Position numbers and translations under genes: made by a program. From positions 20,467,261-20,531,260 of the forward strand of contig NC_003074.8 in NCBI RefSeq assembly GCF_000001735.4: a stretch of DNA of 64,000 bases, in the 5' to 3' direction. The stretch comes from Arabidopsis thaliana (taxonomy: Eukaryota > Streptophyta > Magnoliopsida > Brassicales > Brassicaceae). The notes under the pieces are model-generated. The model was not told the origin of the DNA. It searched no databases and worked only from the letters and a program-made list of their open reading frames with translations. The stretch's first letter is position 1. Each line of letters begins with the position of its first letter. Positions 1-12,041 of this stretch are shown piece by piece.

Positions 1-80
1 AAGATGCAAAAAGTGTCAAATTCAAAATCAAGGGACTTCTTTTGATTTGGAGGAAAAGCAAATGGGTTTTGGTTTATTAC

Positions 81-3000
81 CTTGACCGGAAAATATGCAG
101 ATCTGTAAGCCATGTGGTCTCTCCCGCAGAGAGGAGGATACTCCTGCCTCATGTGCATCTCCAGATGAGAGAAGAAATCCACATCATCACGGGATGTGAA
201 AGCATGTAATGCCCCTATGCTACCCATCACTGTTCCATACATTATCGATTCCGATCCACCTGGGATCATCGAAGCTTTCTGCAAGCACGTCACAACGTCC
301 CCAACATGGAACTGTACTATCTCATCCACTTTGTTCGGTGCTCCATTCAGCTTTCCTTGCTCCCACTTGATCTTCCCGCCAGTCGGGTCTTCTTCTATCT
401 CCTCCGACAGATCCTGAGGCAACCGCACAAAATACACATTCCCAAACTTATCTGCACCTGCCATGGTATCGAAATCCACATGGTGCGATGCTGTCAGCCA
501 CCTCGGCACGCAGTCATCCGCAAATATGTACAGCTGATTCTCGTCGCGCCTGTACTTGCAGTAATGGAAAGACTGCAAAACGATAATGAAAAGGCTACAT
601 GAGATATTTCTATAAAACAAAGCACACAGTAGTAAGTAAAATATATAGGAAAAAGGATCTACCACTCACCTCCTGAATGTCACCAACGTATATACGGTCA
701 CGGTAAGTTTGGATAGAGATAATGGTGTTTGGAAAGAGCTTGTTTTCACATTTCCTAAGCAGTCTCTTTTTCCCCAAATCATACAATCTGAGGACAGGTC
801 CGATCCCTGCCAGCAGTCTTCCTTGGAACTGGCACAGAGCAAGAGGAACACCTTCTACTTGCGTCTTATGAAGAAGCTCAAGAGATTTCCCATCCTCCAC
901 AAACCTATAAATATGTATGAACCCAGCCACTAGATTCTTCTTGGGCCAGAACTGCATCCCTTTGACCGTACCAACAGCCAACAGTGTACCATACTCTTTA
1001 TCATGGAAATTCACCGTACAGACACTGTATGCAGCTTCGTTGTCCTGAAGTTCCAGGAGACAAGTTGTCGTAGCTGTCTTGGGATCAAGAACTCTGATGC
1101 AAGAGACCCACTTTTCAGACTCTGCTTTTGGATAACCGTACTGCTCATCAGAAAGCGGGTCTTCCTTATCTTCATCATCCGCACCATTCTCCATCTGATC
1201 TGCATTGCCATTGCCATTTTCTCCCACTCCACCAGCCTCGAAGCACTCCTTTCTTGCAGCTTCACGCTCTTCTGCGGTGAATGCTCCCTGGTCACTCTCG
1301 ATAATAACCAACAACTTCCGCTTGGGATGGAGAACAAACTTTCTAGGCGTGTACCTCAGAGGGACCACTGTTTCGTTGAATGTTTCACCAAGACGATCAA
1401 TCATAAAAATTCTCAGAGCATCCCCAGCGACAGAGACAACACCTTCAGCGCACTGATCAGATGAAAAGGGGGCAGCAAATTCCAGAGTCTCGTAAGACAG
1501 AGGCGTCAAATGGAAGTGTCCCCGGTGAATATAACCAAGCCAAGGTCGGCTAGACAAACACAGCATTGCAGACCGGCCTCTCACAGAAATGGAGAATAGC
1601 TTGGGAGGCTTCAGCCCCAAGAACCGGGAGCGAGAATCCGAAAGCTGACCAGTCACCATGTCCACCACAGTTCTGAAAAGAACACCATTCTGCAGCCCAG
1701 AATTGAGGAAGAGATTTGCCGGGTGATCAGCACCATCATCTCCACCAATCGATGCCTGAACTTCGAGGAATAGCAGAGACTCCGGAGCTGAAGAGACACT
1801 TTGCACGCTGAGAATCTGCAGACAGTCGTCAGGATCCAGAGATAGAATGCGCACAGTATTATCATAAGATCCCACAGCAAGAAAGCGAGACCTTTTTCTT
1901 CCTTCAGGAACAGGGGCAATGTCCAGGCAAGCCACATCACCAGACATTTCATGCTTCTCCACCTCCATCAGCTGGCCAGTCATATCTGCCTCAAAGTATA
2001 TAAGCTCTCCCCCGCTCAATGCAATGACCACTTGAAGCCGATTATACCCAACTTTAACAATTGACCTCTTGCCAGGAGTTCTCCATTCGTTAATGCGTCC
2101 ATCTTCCCTTATGTGGCGGATACCATTGGGATGGACTTGCATGAGAGAATCATCGCCGATCAGAGAGACAGCCAGGGATGGGGTAGTATCAAGAAACCCA
2201 CTGTCATTAACTTCTTCAACTTGTTCACCAATCGAAAGAACAAGAGTAGCATTGGTAAAAGAGACAACGATGTATGCATCAAACTCATCGCTCACATTCT
2301 TTTTCACCGTCCACACAGCACTTGGCTGACCTGGAAGCTGAGAGACAGCCATCTCAGTGATGGCCAAACCAGGTCTCAGTATCCTTAGAGAGGATCGTGG
2401 ACCCCGGCCGCAAAGTGAAAAGATTTGAGGGGTTTCTTCCTCAAAAATGTTTAGGACTTTCATGTCCATGAGCGGCATCAGACTCTCGACTTGGTCAATC
2501 CTAACAAGATTCTTAAGTCGTCTAGGCTGAAAAAAGACGGGCTGAAAACCTTCTTCGGTTTCCATCAGATTAGAGGAGGAAGACTCTACATCAGGTTCCT
2601 CTCCTATGGCCTGAAACTGATACAAACCATGGTTTCCAAATTCCGAAGCAGAGAAGAGGAATCCCAGCTTCAACACACATATAGAGGATGCGACGGGAAT
2701 GGTGTCGAAGTATTTAACCTTCAACTCGGAGACATGATCGCCATTGTGATCCAAGGTGACCTTAAAAACGTCGCCATACTCAGTCTGGATTAAAAAGAAG
2801 AACATTGTCTTCTGCTTGTGCACGGCGGCAGAAACAACCAAAACTCCCCGTTCAGCAGGCAAATCAGTTCGTCTAGGAATCACAGCCCTCACGTCTGGAT
2901 GACCCTGATTCATGTAAATAACAAAATTCTCGGCGCAAACCAAAACTCCACTCGGGCCATCAGCTCCTCCAGGAACAGTAACAAGCATATTGGCACCATT

Positions 3001-3684
3001 GTCAACAGGGTTAGACCACTTTCTAGAGACATGGTTGAGCCCCAAATCGAGCTCATAGAAAGTCAAATGCTTCTGAGCCTCACTAGCGGCTTGGCCAGTA
3101 GGATCCTGATCTGCCTCGGAGTAATCAAGCTCAATGGCTGCAAAAATCGGGTTATCGAAACCGCAGTCCACACCGCAGAGAGAATAGCAAATGGTATGAG
3201 ACTTGTGAGCCTCCAAGGGAGAAGAAATAGTTAACCTAGCAGTGGTATCTCTGTTCAAAACATAAACCAATTTCTGCTTCTCACAAGCTCCAATCATAAC
3301 AGCTCTTCCTTTGGGATCAACAGCCACGTACTGGCCTGGCACAATTCTTCTGCAACCAGACTTGCCAAAAGTCTCCTGGTGAACTTTATCGAACACATTC
3401 TTCTCCTTGTTGTACTCAAGTATAACAATCCTACCCGAATCTGAGCCTACTACGATATAATCCTTCTGCGCACCAGTCAACCTAAACTGAGCTAGGGATC
3501 TAATTGCACCAAATACTTCTACAGAGTGTATCGTCTGGATCTTACCGTTCTCGTCGGGACGGAGAAGATCCAAAATCTTGCCACGAGCTACCGCAATCTC
3601 CTGTGTCTTCCCGCCGGAGAAGTTCCCGTTGATTGCGCAGACGATTCCGGTCGCCTGCTGCAGAGTAAGACTGTACAGATACAT
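81..3684 (-). CDS. SAP130B: Splicing factor 3b subunit 3 (SAP130/SF3b130), C-terminus outside window
   Basis: Core subunit of the SF3b complex of the U2 snRNP, which acts in branch-point recognition in the nucleus. Two coding exons are visible on the minus strand: 3684-670 (1005 codons from the ATG) and 572-81 (164 codons). Donors are at 669 and 80 and the acceptor at 573. With the roughly 45 C-terminal residues expected beyond the window, this gives the usual family length of about 1214 aa. The protein reads as the MMS1/CPSF-A type triple beta-propeller with no transmembrane or signal segment. An acidic stretch lies around residues 800-830. An open reading frame continuing past the exon 1 donor at 669 is intron read-through. 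A. thaliana carries two nearly identical copies; position next to the dirigent gene suggests the At3g55220 copy. Recognition is from memory of the family; splice sites are seen directly. Confidence 0.93.
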
Positions 3685-4563
3685 CTCTCAAACTAGCAAG
3701 CTACAACCACCAGCAACGGCTAGGATTTAGGAGAATCCCCGAAACTGGAAGGACTTGAGGATGGTTTTGGCTCCGAGTTTAAGTGAACTCCTAGCGCATC
3801 TGCAACTTCGGATTTGGCAGATTTTGGTGAGGAACGGAAAGAATAAACCCTATATAATGAATTACCGCCATAGCTCCAAAGCTCTACGACGGAAGTGGTG
3901 TTCCTCTGCTAGGCGGTGATTCAATCATGGGCCTAACTTTTGGATCTAATATAGCAATATTGGCCCATCTTATTTTAGATTTAAGCCCAAATAATGACAA
4001 GAGTCCAAGACTGGTTTTGTCTCCGATTATCATTTTTCATTAACAAAAATTGATTACAAGAAATTGAACTTTTTTTTTTGGTGGAAACAAGAAATTGAAC
4101 TTAATATAAAGATAAACTATAGAATGACAACATTTTCTCTCATTAAATTTGTGAAGTCACAAAAATAGAGTGGTATTGCATAATTATGTGATTGGTTAAT
4201 ATTGCAAATATAATTATGTTACTTATGTATGAAATTAACATGGCTAATTAAGATCTCTCTTCCATTTAATTTCTTAACATGATTTATTCTAATTTCTAAC
4301 GAATAGATAGAAAGAAACAAAAATAGGTCAAAGAAATCAAGAAGGCTAGAAGAAGCAAGAGGAGTAAGTAGCAAATTAAAATGAATAAAACCTAGAGGTT
4401 TAGTTAAATCCATTAATCAACTAGAGTATGAGAATGCAACGACAATAACAACAACAACAACTCCACTCCATGATCTCATCATCCTCCGCGCTTCCTATAT
4501 AAACAAACCCATTAGCCTTAGAAAATAAACACAAACCTAAAACCAAAACAAAAAGAAAGAACA
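3685..4563. promoter_or_regulatory. Divergent intergenic region, SAP130 / dirigent gene
   Basis: This 0.9-kb spacer holds both promoters. On the SAP130 side, GGGCC/GGCCCA site II-like elements occur near 3930 and 3963, typical of housekeeping plant promoters. On the dirigent side a TATA-like CTATATAAA lies near 4496, about 65 bases before the ATG. No other gene is seen; the short minus-strand reading frame at 4219-4413 has no recognisable content. Confidence 0.5.
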
Positions 4564-5484
4564 ATGGCCAAAGCTCTTAGCCTTACAATCTTTCTCTTTC
4601 TCTTGATAGCTTCCAATGTCCAATCCGCTCGACTTCTCGATGAGGTTCAAACTCAGCCACAATTAGTCCCCCAGGTACCGGAAGAGGAAGATGATAGTCC
4701 ACAAGCCGTAACAACAACTCCAACACCAATTCCTCTCCCAGGACCCGCCACGGGAGGACCCGAGCCAATCCTAGAGTTCTTTATGCATGACGTGCTAGGC
4801 GGGTCACACCCATCAGCACGTGTGGTTACAGGGATAGTAGCACAAACAGAGGTGAATGGAATACCGTTTTCTAAATCCAGCAACAACATTTTCCCAGTAG
4901 ATAACGCAGTGCCGCTTGTGAACGCAAACAGCATCAACAACTTAATCAATCCAAACACAGCTCCACTCCTAACAGGACTTAGTGGCTCTCAAGCCAACAC
5001 CGTAATCCAAAACAGTAACGGTAACTCTCAAGGATCCCTTAGCTCCAACAACCTTCCCTTTGTAACCACGGGTCAGCTCCCTCCCATAGCTGCCCTCCAA
5101 CAGCTTATGTTTGGCTCTATCACCGTGGTTGACGATGAGCTCACCGAGGGCCATGAGTTGGGCTCTGCGATCATTGGGAGAGCCCAAGGGTTTTATCTCG
5201 CTAGCTCTTTGGATGGAACTAGCCAGACCCTTTCGTTGACAGTGTTACTCCACGAAGATCATGATCATCATGACACCCTTGATGATGCCATCAGCTTCTT
5301 TGGGGTTCACCGAACCGCTTCTCATGCGTCGCATATCGCTGTTGTGGGTGGAACTGGGAGATTCGAGCATGCTAAAGGGTATGCTGTCGTGGAGACTCTA
5401 CACAACCAGGAAGACCAACATGTTACTGATGGTCATGATACCATTCTCCATTTCAGTGTTTATCTTACATACTACAAAGCTTGA
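4564..5484 (+). CDS. DIR24: Extended dirigent-domain protein (ESB1/DIR10 subgroup)
   Basis: Single-exon gene, 306 aa. Dirigent proteins are secreted, non-catalytic beta-barrel proteins that steer phenoxy radical coupling. The long subgroup to which this belongs (ESB1-like) is linked to lignin deposition at the Casparian strip. A signal peptide covers residues 1-22. A proline/acidic linker follows to about residue 68, and the dirigent fold starts at EFFMHDVLGG (71-80). An Asn/Ser-rich insertion (about 100-175) separates the first strand from the rest of the barrel (LMFGSITVVDDELTEG, 181-196), which is diagnostic of the long subgroup. A histidine/aspartate-rich loop (HEDHDHHD, 230-237) is notable. 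The GGTGRFEHAKGYA motif (262-274) is standard for the family. The start ATG sits in an AACAATGGCC context. Assignment to DIR24 (At3g55230) is from memory of gene order. Confidence 0.9.
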   Translation: MAKALSLTIFLFLLIASNVQSARLLDEVQTQPQLVPQVPEEEDDSPQAVTTTPTPIPLPGPATGGPEPILEFFMHDVLGGSHPSARVVTGIVAQTEVNGIPFSKSSNNIFPVDNAVPLVNANSINNLINPNTAPLLTGLSGSQANTVIQNSNGNSQGSLSSNNLPFVTTGQLPPIAALQQLMFGSITVVDDELTEGHELGSAIIGRAQGFYLASSLDGTSQTLSLTVLLHEDHDHHDTLDDAISFFGVHRTASHASHIAVVGGTGRFEHAKGYAVVETLHNQEDQHVTDGHDTILHFSVYLTYYKA

Positions 5485-6615
5485 AGAGTTATGGCATTTG
5501 TTGAAAGAAAATTCCTCTGTTTCGTTTGTATGTTCTTCTTTATAAGTTTAATGTGTGGTCTATATTGTGTTGTGCACGTTTACTGTACTGAAAAAAAGAA
5601 AGTTAAATGACAATCTTTGTCTTTAATTCTTTATATTCAAAACTCTCTGTTTTTTGGCAAATACATACCTTTTGCATTTCAACCGGTCTATTTATTCGTT
5701 TGTATATACTATATACTCTCGAAATTCCATTTTTATATCAAGTTAACGTAAGAATAAATCCTTTTTATAATTTTTTGTTTACTTACCAACAAAAAGAAAG
5801 AATTATTACATAGGAGCCATGTAGTCTAGATTTACGTGGGCTGGAAATTGAAACGTGTTACTACTCTTGTGAGTAGTCACTCACTTAACAACGCATGTTA
5901 AGTGAGAGTTTTCTTATGAACTTTGACCCAAAAAGACATTTCTGCACAAGGTATAACAAATTAACAACGTTCAAGTTATGGGCTGATCATAGGATCGGAC
6001 ACATTTTGACCACTTAATCGCAAATTAATTGGATATTGTTCAAGAACTTTTTCTCCATGTTATTGTTTTTGTTTAATTAATGTAAATTTTCAATTTGAAG
6101 AAATTTCTATTAAAAACAAAAATGGCTGCATAGACGTTCCCCAAAAAAAAAACAGCCGATCATGGACCAAAAAACAGCTGATCAACGTTTTTACTGATCT
6201 GGCTAAAATCTGGACTTTTGGGTTCCGAAACTTGCAAGCATATGGAAACCATGATACAAAATTTCCAAGAGTGCTAAAGCCTTTTAAGGTGACCAAAACC
6301 CGAAATAAATAGTTTATTTGAAAATATATACACACGATACATTCAATTAAAACACCACACCATCGATCCATGTATGAGCTAGCGTCCGTTTCATTATATA
6401 TAATTAAACAGAGGCAATATTATGTGGACCACGTACGTATAACGTACCAAAAAGAGTGTCATCACTCCTTTTTTTGCTGTCTTGCTTGTTGGACCGATGC
6501 TAAGATGAAAAAACGATTTACTTATAAACATGCATGCGTCAGGGATAAATCGTTTTCATGAGATTCATATATATAAACTATAAGGTTTTCGAAATCTAAC
6601 GATCGAACATCGCGA
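5485..6615. other. Intergenic, dirigent 3' flank; two adjacent short hairpins
   Basis: AT-rich spacer with no credible gene. Two perfect short inverted repeats lie side by side: CTACTC/GAGTAG with a 4-base loop at 5861-5876, and a 10-bp stem CTCACTTAAC/GTTAAGTGAG with a 7-base loop at 5880-5906. A short imperfect direct repeat (AACAGCCGATCA / AACAGCTGATCA) occurs near 6151 and 6174. Confidence 0.5.
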
Positions 6616-7445
6616 TCAGTCGTCGGATTCTTTAGATGAATCCGAGATAATCTTCTGGATCATCTGGTTTGTCTCTTCCTCCGACATTTGCTCTTGTTTG
6701 CTTTGCCTCTCCTCATACGCCTTGAAGAATTCCTTGTTCTCTTTCTCCAGCTCCTTCCACACTGTCATTTATTTTGTTCCAATTCATTAATATTATGATA
6801 ACAAAATATATAGGCCGGATATATATGTTGCAAGGATTTTTATATTTTCTTTGGCTTTTTTTGTATATGTATAAGTTCTAGTCGCCAGGTAGTCAAGTCA
6901 GTGTATATAATCATTAATTTGATTATGCATGAGCACTTATATGAATAGAAATATTGAAGATCGATCCATCACGCTAGATCCTATCTGTAGCTAATTAAGT
7001 ACATATTACATGATCAAATTCTAAATGATGGTATCATAATATGATGATAGCTCCATAATTTATACATATAATTAATCCCGTTAGAGAGTACATAGGTACA
7101 GATATGTTTGTGTGTTTATAAGGATTACGGAAAGGTAAAAAGTATTAAAAAAGAGGAGAGAGAGAGAGAGGAATTAAAACCAGTAGAGGTGATGACAGGA
7201 GTGATGTTTGCATGCTTAGAGAGAGCTTCCACACACTCTTCTTTGCTCATATGGAAGATCAAACATTTCTCTATCATGTGCTGCACCTATACATACATAC
7301 ACACATCCAAAGATATTGAGGTACATACGTAAAAGATAAATAGATAAGATCATTCATAGAATCGACGGCCGGAGAAGTACATGAGGTTCTTGAATCAATA
7401 TAATATTACCATGTGAATGTAAGAAGCAGAAGAAGAATCTGCCAT
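6616..7445 (-). CDS. PEL: Small plant-specific TIGR01589 (A_thal_3526) family protein
   Basis: Three exons on the minus strand: 7445-7410, 7286-7181 and 6761-6616, all with GT-AG borders, giving 95 aa. Two of the exons are too short to show as long reading frames. The core YIHMVQHMIEKCLIFHMSKE followed by ECVEALSKHANI and VWKELEKENKEFF is the TIGR01589 domain. The C-terminus is a charged helix rich in Glu/Gln/Lys ending in KESDD. It has no signal peptide or membrane segment. From memory this is At3g55240, whose overexpression causes pseudo-etiolation in light; relatives (named RPGE in recent work) repress photosynthesis genes by binding GLK factors. Two G-boxes upstream fit light/PIF control. 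An alternative acceptor six bases downstream (after CAG at 7281) would remove two residues (VQ) but would break the conserved domain. Confidence 0.88.
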
Positions 7446-7617
7446 TGTTAATGGAAACCCTAGAATTAACACCCAAACTTAAAAGAGAGTCTTCTTTCTA
7501 AAAGCCACTTGTGGAGATAAAGACAGCCATATATAGAAGAAGATCACGCAAAAAGATGAAGAAGGAGACAAAAGAGTGAATAGTTGAAAGATGATATGCA
7601 TGCATGGGGCCAGAAGC

Positions 7618-7627
7618 CCCACGTGGG
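7618..7627. promoter_or_regulatory. Perfect palindromic G-box CCCACGTGGG
   Basis: A 10-bp palindrome 173-182 bases upstream of the TIGR01589 gene start. CACGTG is the core bound by plant bHLH (PIF) and bZIP (HY5, ABF) factors. A second CACGTG lies at 7728-7733. A TATA-like stretch (minus strand) is near 7530-7536. Confidence 0.7.
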
Positions 7628-7727
7628 AGATTGATCATAATTGGCTGAGAAAGGATTAGAGGAGATTTGTAAAATCACTCTTTCTCTCTTCTCCCTTCGT
7701 TTTTTCATTTCCATCTCACGCATCCTC

Positions 7728-7733
7728 CACGTG
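7728..7733. promoter_or_regulatory. Second G-box CACGTG
   Basis: CACGTG core about 285 bases upstream of the TIGR01589 gene start and 100 bases from the palindromic G-box at 7618-7627. The pairing makes cooperative bHLH/bZIP control plausible, but this is inference. Confidence 0.55.
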
Positions 7734-8552
7734 ATCCATGGCCCCTCTCTCTCTATACATTTTCTGCAAAAAAACACTTAGTCGTGTTTTAATTTCCATA
7801 ATCTTCTAGAAATTAAATCTATACCTATTTGTTAATGTTTTAACTTATATAAGAAAATGAAAGTTAGTTGTATTGGCTCTAAGAGCACATGATTACATAA
7901 AAGGAGAGTAAACGATAAATTCGGAATTTTAAAGGATTGATACTTTAAAAAATGGCAAATAAAATAATGACTTCAACAATTGTAACTCACCGAATTCCTT
8001 TTGAAACAATATAAAACCATAGTGCGAAATATACAAGGCATATAATCATAAGTCTTAACACTTATGTTAAGGCTTACCATTAATAAAGAAAAGATAACTG
8101 TTGTAACAAACATATCAAATGTATATCTACGATGACTACCGTTGTGTGACCATCGATTTGACAATTGAAATATCATAAGAAGACGTATTAGAGGCCTAGG
8201 TCGCCCCTGAACATCGGTACGTCTACTCTTAAGGTGAGGCAAGAGAGGCATGAACTTGTTTTCCTTTTTCTTTTTCTTTTTGTTAAAGGAATGTTGAACT
8301 TGTTTAAATAGGGAATACCATGCATATAAAATATATAACTGGTAAGTTGATTGATAAGAACATTTGAAATCACTTGAGCACTTTAAGAAAAGGAGAAGTG
8401 AAGAAATATGCGGATGAGATCCAAACGTGGTTTGCATCGAGCAACATTAAGGATAGAAAATCTTTGTAATTTGTTTTTTAAAAAGTTTGCATTTTGCATT
8501 CACATGTATAAATGTTTCTTTTTTCTTTGAATATAATCTAGATTCAAAAAAG

Positions 8553-8596
<44 letters not shown>

Positions 8597-11500
8597 AACT
8601 ACATATTATGAGTATGAGATAATCCATATACATTAGTAAACCTCTGTCGTAAAAAGAACCAACGTAATTTACACGACATGTTATAGATAAATGTTTGCTA
8701 CTGAATTTTTCAGTTCTGTCATATATGTATGAGCCTCCTCCTAATTAAGTCCTAACTCTTAACCATGCATACCAACATGTTTATTAATATTAAGACCGGT
8801 AAAAGAAACCCAGAAATTATCATGTACTTGTTAATGTAGCATAAAAGACAAAATCCCACTCCATCTCATAAATGATAATATTGATATGGATTAGTGGAAC
8901 CTATTACATCTAATAAACATTACATCTGACGTAAGTTACACAGTTGATTTTGTTTTTTTATAATTAGTTTTTTGAAGTTACGCTATTGAAATTTCTGTCT
9001 AATGATTAACTTAGTTCTTTTTCTTCTGAAATTTTTGTTATTTATGAATGACACAAACCCCCGAAAAAGTTGATTACACCAACCAAATGTCGTCGATCTC
9101 TTCCAGATAATATTCATAATTTAATCATCTACGTAATTGACTCCTCAAAGTATTAATTTGGGTATAGTCGTACCACCATGACAAGTGTAGTATACGTTAC
9201 AATAATGGACGGCCAAAAAAAAGGCAAAGTGATCATCAATAGTTTTTTGGTTGGGTAAGGGGACGCGGGAGATTAAAGTTTTTGATTCTAAACCAATAGG
9301 ACGATGACATGTCACGTATAACAATCCACATTGAGATCAAATAATCGCAAATGGTACAACCATCTGAGTGACGTGGCGCAAATGGACATGAGAGAGAGTG
9401 AGAGAATCTACAAAGGTTACGTAAAGAAGTGAGAGACAAACACATTGTGGGTGTTTTGTCGAAATCAAAGGTTTCAGAAGGATCCATCAAATTCAGACAT
9501 TAAATAAAACTACACATATTCCTCATCATGTGGACCTCTCAATTTGAGTCCTGAAACAGCAACTATTCCCTCGAATCAAATTCAAACCCTATTCATGATC
9601 ACTTTCTCTCTCATTCCCTCTCCTCGTCAACAAGATTACAAACCAAGACGCCTATTCTCTCTCATCCACTTATTTCTTTTACCTAAGATACTTCCTTATC
9701 CAGCTCTTAAGATCATGCTATCAAAGTTCATTCGAATCCGTATGAGTGATTATGTAGTTATAATGAGCGTATATTTCATTTATAAGGAATTTGAAAACGG
9801 TTTATGTGTTACAAGAAAATAGTGTATGTATTGTAACGAGTAACGTATATATTACATAAAAATTACTACGGAGTTTACTCTATTTTCTTCTGTCTGTTCA
9901 TTGTTCTATTTTCTCTGTGTTCATACTTATATTCTTTTGGCTTAGAGATAATCATATACGTATAGTATACCGGATTTTACTTCTAAAGCGCATTCAGTTA
10001 AATATGAACTTTCAGTTTTTAACTTTTCTACCAAATAAATTAAGGCACATCATAACTACTTTCCATGGTTATTATGCTTGGTATCTTGTGGTCGTGGAAG
10101 CTGAGTCTTACATGACTTCATATAGTTATTTTCTTTCTTTTTTCTAAATCAGCTATTAGATACTGGTGTAATTTATGGTTATTCTCTTGCAACTATATTC
10201 ATAATTTAGCAAAGAGACTATATATTATTCATGGATCACATTTTGTCCAAATTGACAAAGCCATCAAGAATTATTGATTACCCTACCCATATTGAATGTC
10301 TATCGTTCGATTTTTCTCAAGAATGAAACTTTGGTGGGGTTTCTGATTAATACTAGTAAGTCATTAAGAGGTTCGAAATAATATCACAGAAGACGAGACA
10401 GCAGAAAGACGAGACAGTGCAAAAAGAGACAAAGGTGGTGCAGTAGACTCACTATTATTATTGCCTTAACTCAATTTTCAAACCAAAAGCTCTCAGAAAG
10501 CAAACCCACATTTGTCCCATGGACAAGTGGAGATTCTATTGACCACACCCACTCCACTTGATTTTTCCTATTCTCTAAAGCCAAATTGCTCCAAAAAAAA
10601 ATCTTTAAATTTTTGGGTTAAAGTGTACGATGTGATTGAATTTCTGTTATCCAATGAGATCATGCCGTGTCAGCATAACGGAATATGTTTGTTGTATTTT
10701 TTCCTTTGAGCCAAAACAAGTGATCAGAGACGTAATGATATTATAGGGGCATCTAGCTACGTATTGGATTATGAATACTTTAGGTGTCTTGATTTTTTCT
10801 GTCTAATAAATCTAAGCTAGTTGGTTGGCCCAATTAGATCACGATTGGAATCGAAAGTTTCGTTTCGATTACTTTGTATCAAGTATCAACCGATTAAATG
10901 ATATTTATTGCTCAAGTTAGCAAATACTCAAATGTTTTACTAAACGCTCGAGTTTGGTTGAAAGCACAAAAAAAAACAAAAAACTCACCATGTTGTACAA
11001 TACACAAATTGTTCAAGCTACGAAACAAAACTACAACTTTATCCGGGTCCATTCATAGAGTGGATCCAAACTTTAGGTTATAATTCGATATTTGGACAAT
11101 TTAGGAAAGCCTTATACTATTTTGAAGATCTTGGTCTGCCTCAACTTAGGATTCCTTATTTCTCTGTATATATTTTTTTTCATATCAAGATTAGACATTG
11201 TGAACAAGTATAAACTGTCCGTGGACAACAATATTTGGACGTTTCAATTTCAACGCTTCTCAATGCTGCAAATATTGAAGTATCAAACGTCCGTTGTTCA
11301 ATAACGATGATATTATTATTATCATTCAAGTCTTCAAATGTTTTGCCGTGTGTTACATAGAATATGATGAATTTAGCTAATACAATGTATCTGTTTTTTT
11401 TGGACAAATACAATGTATCTTATCCTCGACATTTTCGTGCTTATGCACACACACGGTTAATACATACTACTTTTGTGTGGCATTCGGTTTCTTAAATAAT

Positions 11501-12041
11501 CAAATACTAGATGTATTTTTCTAAGAAAAATCAAACTATTTCTTAAATATGTATAAATTTTTGGCTATATATAATATAAGATACAAATATGAAATATCGC
11601 TTGCCGCCACAAAAGAAAAAATATCACCAAATTTTTGGCTATCCTTCTTCTTTTCACGATATCGTTAAAAGTGGGCTTTACAAAATTGTCATAGGCCTAT
11701 AAGTAAGCCCAGTATGAGTATTTCGCTTCTTCTTTTTTCCTTTTCCTTTCAGATCTGCTAGCATTATCCAGTATTTGTTCTTGTCTGAAATTCTGATTAA
11801 TTTGCTAACAAAGACTTATAAATAATGATTTTGACTTAGGATCTTCACGGTTAATTTTCTAATCAACAAAAATAACCAGGTAAATTAAGAAAAATTACAT
11901 ATGAAATTAGTCACTCACTAGTAAACTAAAAATTATGGAAGAATTAAAAAAACATAATAAAATATAGAATGGAGAAGATAACGTATATAAAGATGAGATT
12001 CATCCAAACAGCATAAAGAGAAGCTTCCATATATCACAGCC
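7734..12041. other. Gene-poor AT-rich region
   Basis: About 4.3 kb in which I see no protein gene, tRNA or structured RNA. Reading frames of 60-90 codons at 9236-9490, 9544-9822 and 9917-10147 have no recognisable composition or splice context and look random. The right end (about 11650-12041) contains GGGCTTT, AGGCCTA and AAGCCCA site II-like motifs near 11673-11710 and is the PSA3 promoter and leader. Confidence 0.5.
8558..8593. repeat. (AT)18 microsatellite
   Basis: Uninterrupted 36-base AT dinucleotide run in the spacer between the TIGR01589 gene and PSA3. Such runs are usually length-polymorphic between accessions. Confidence 0.95.
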
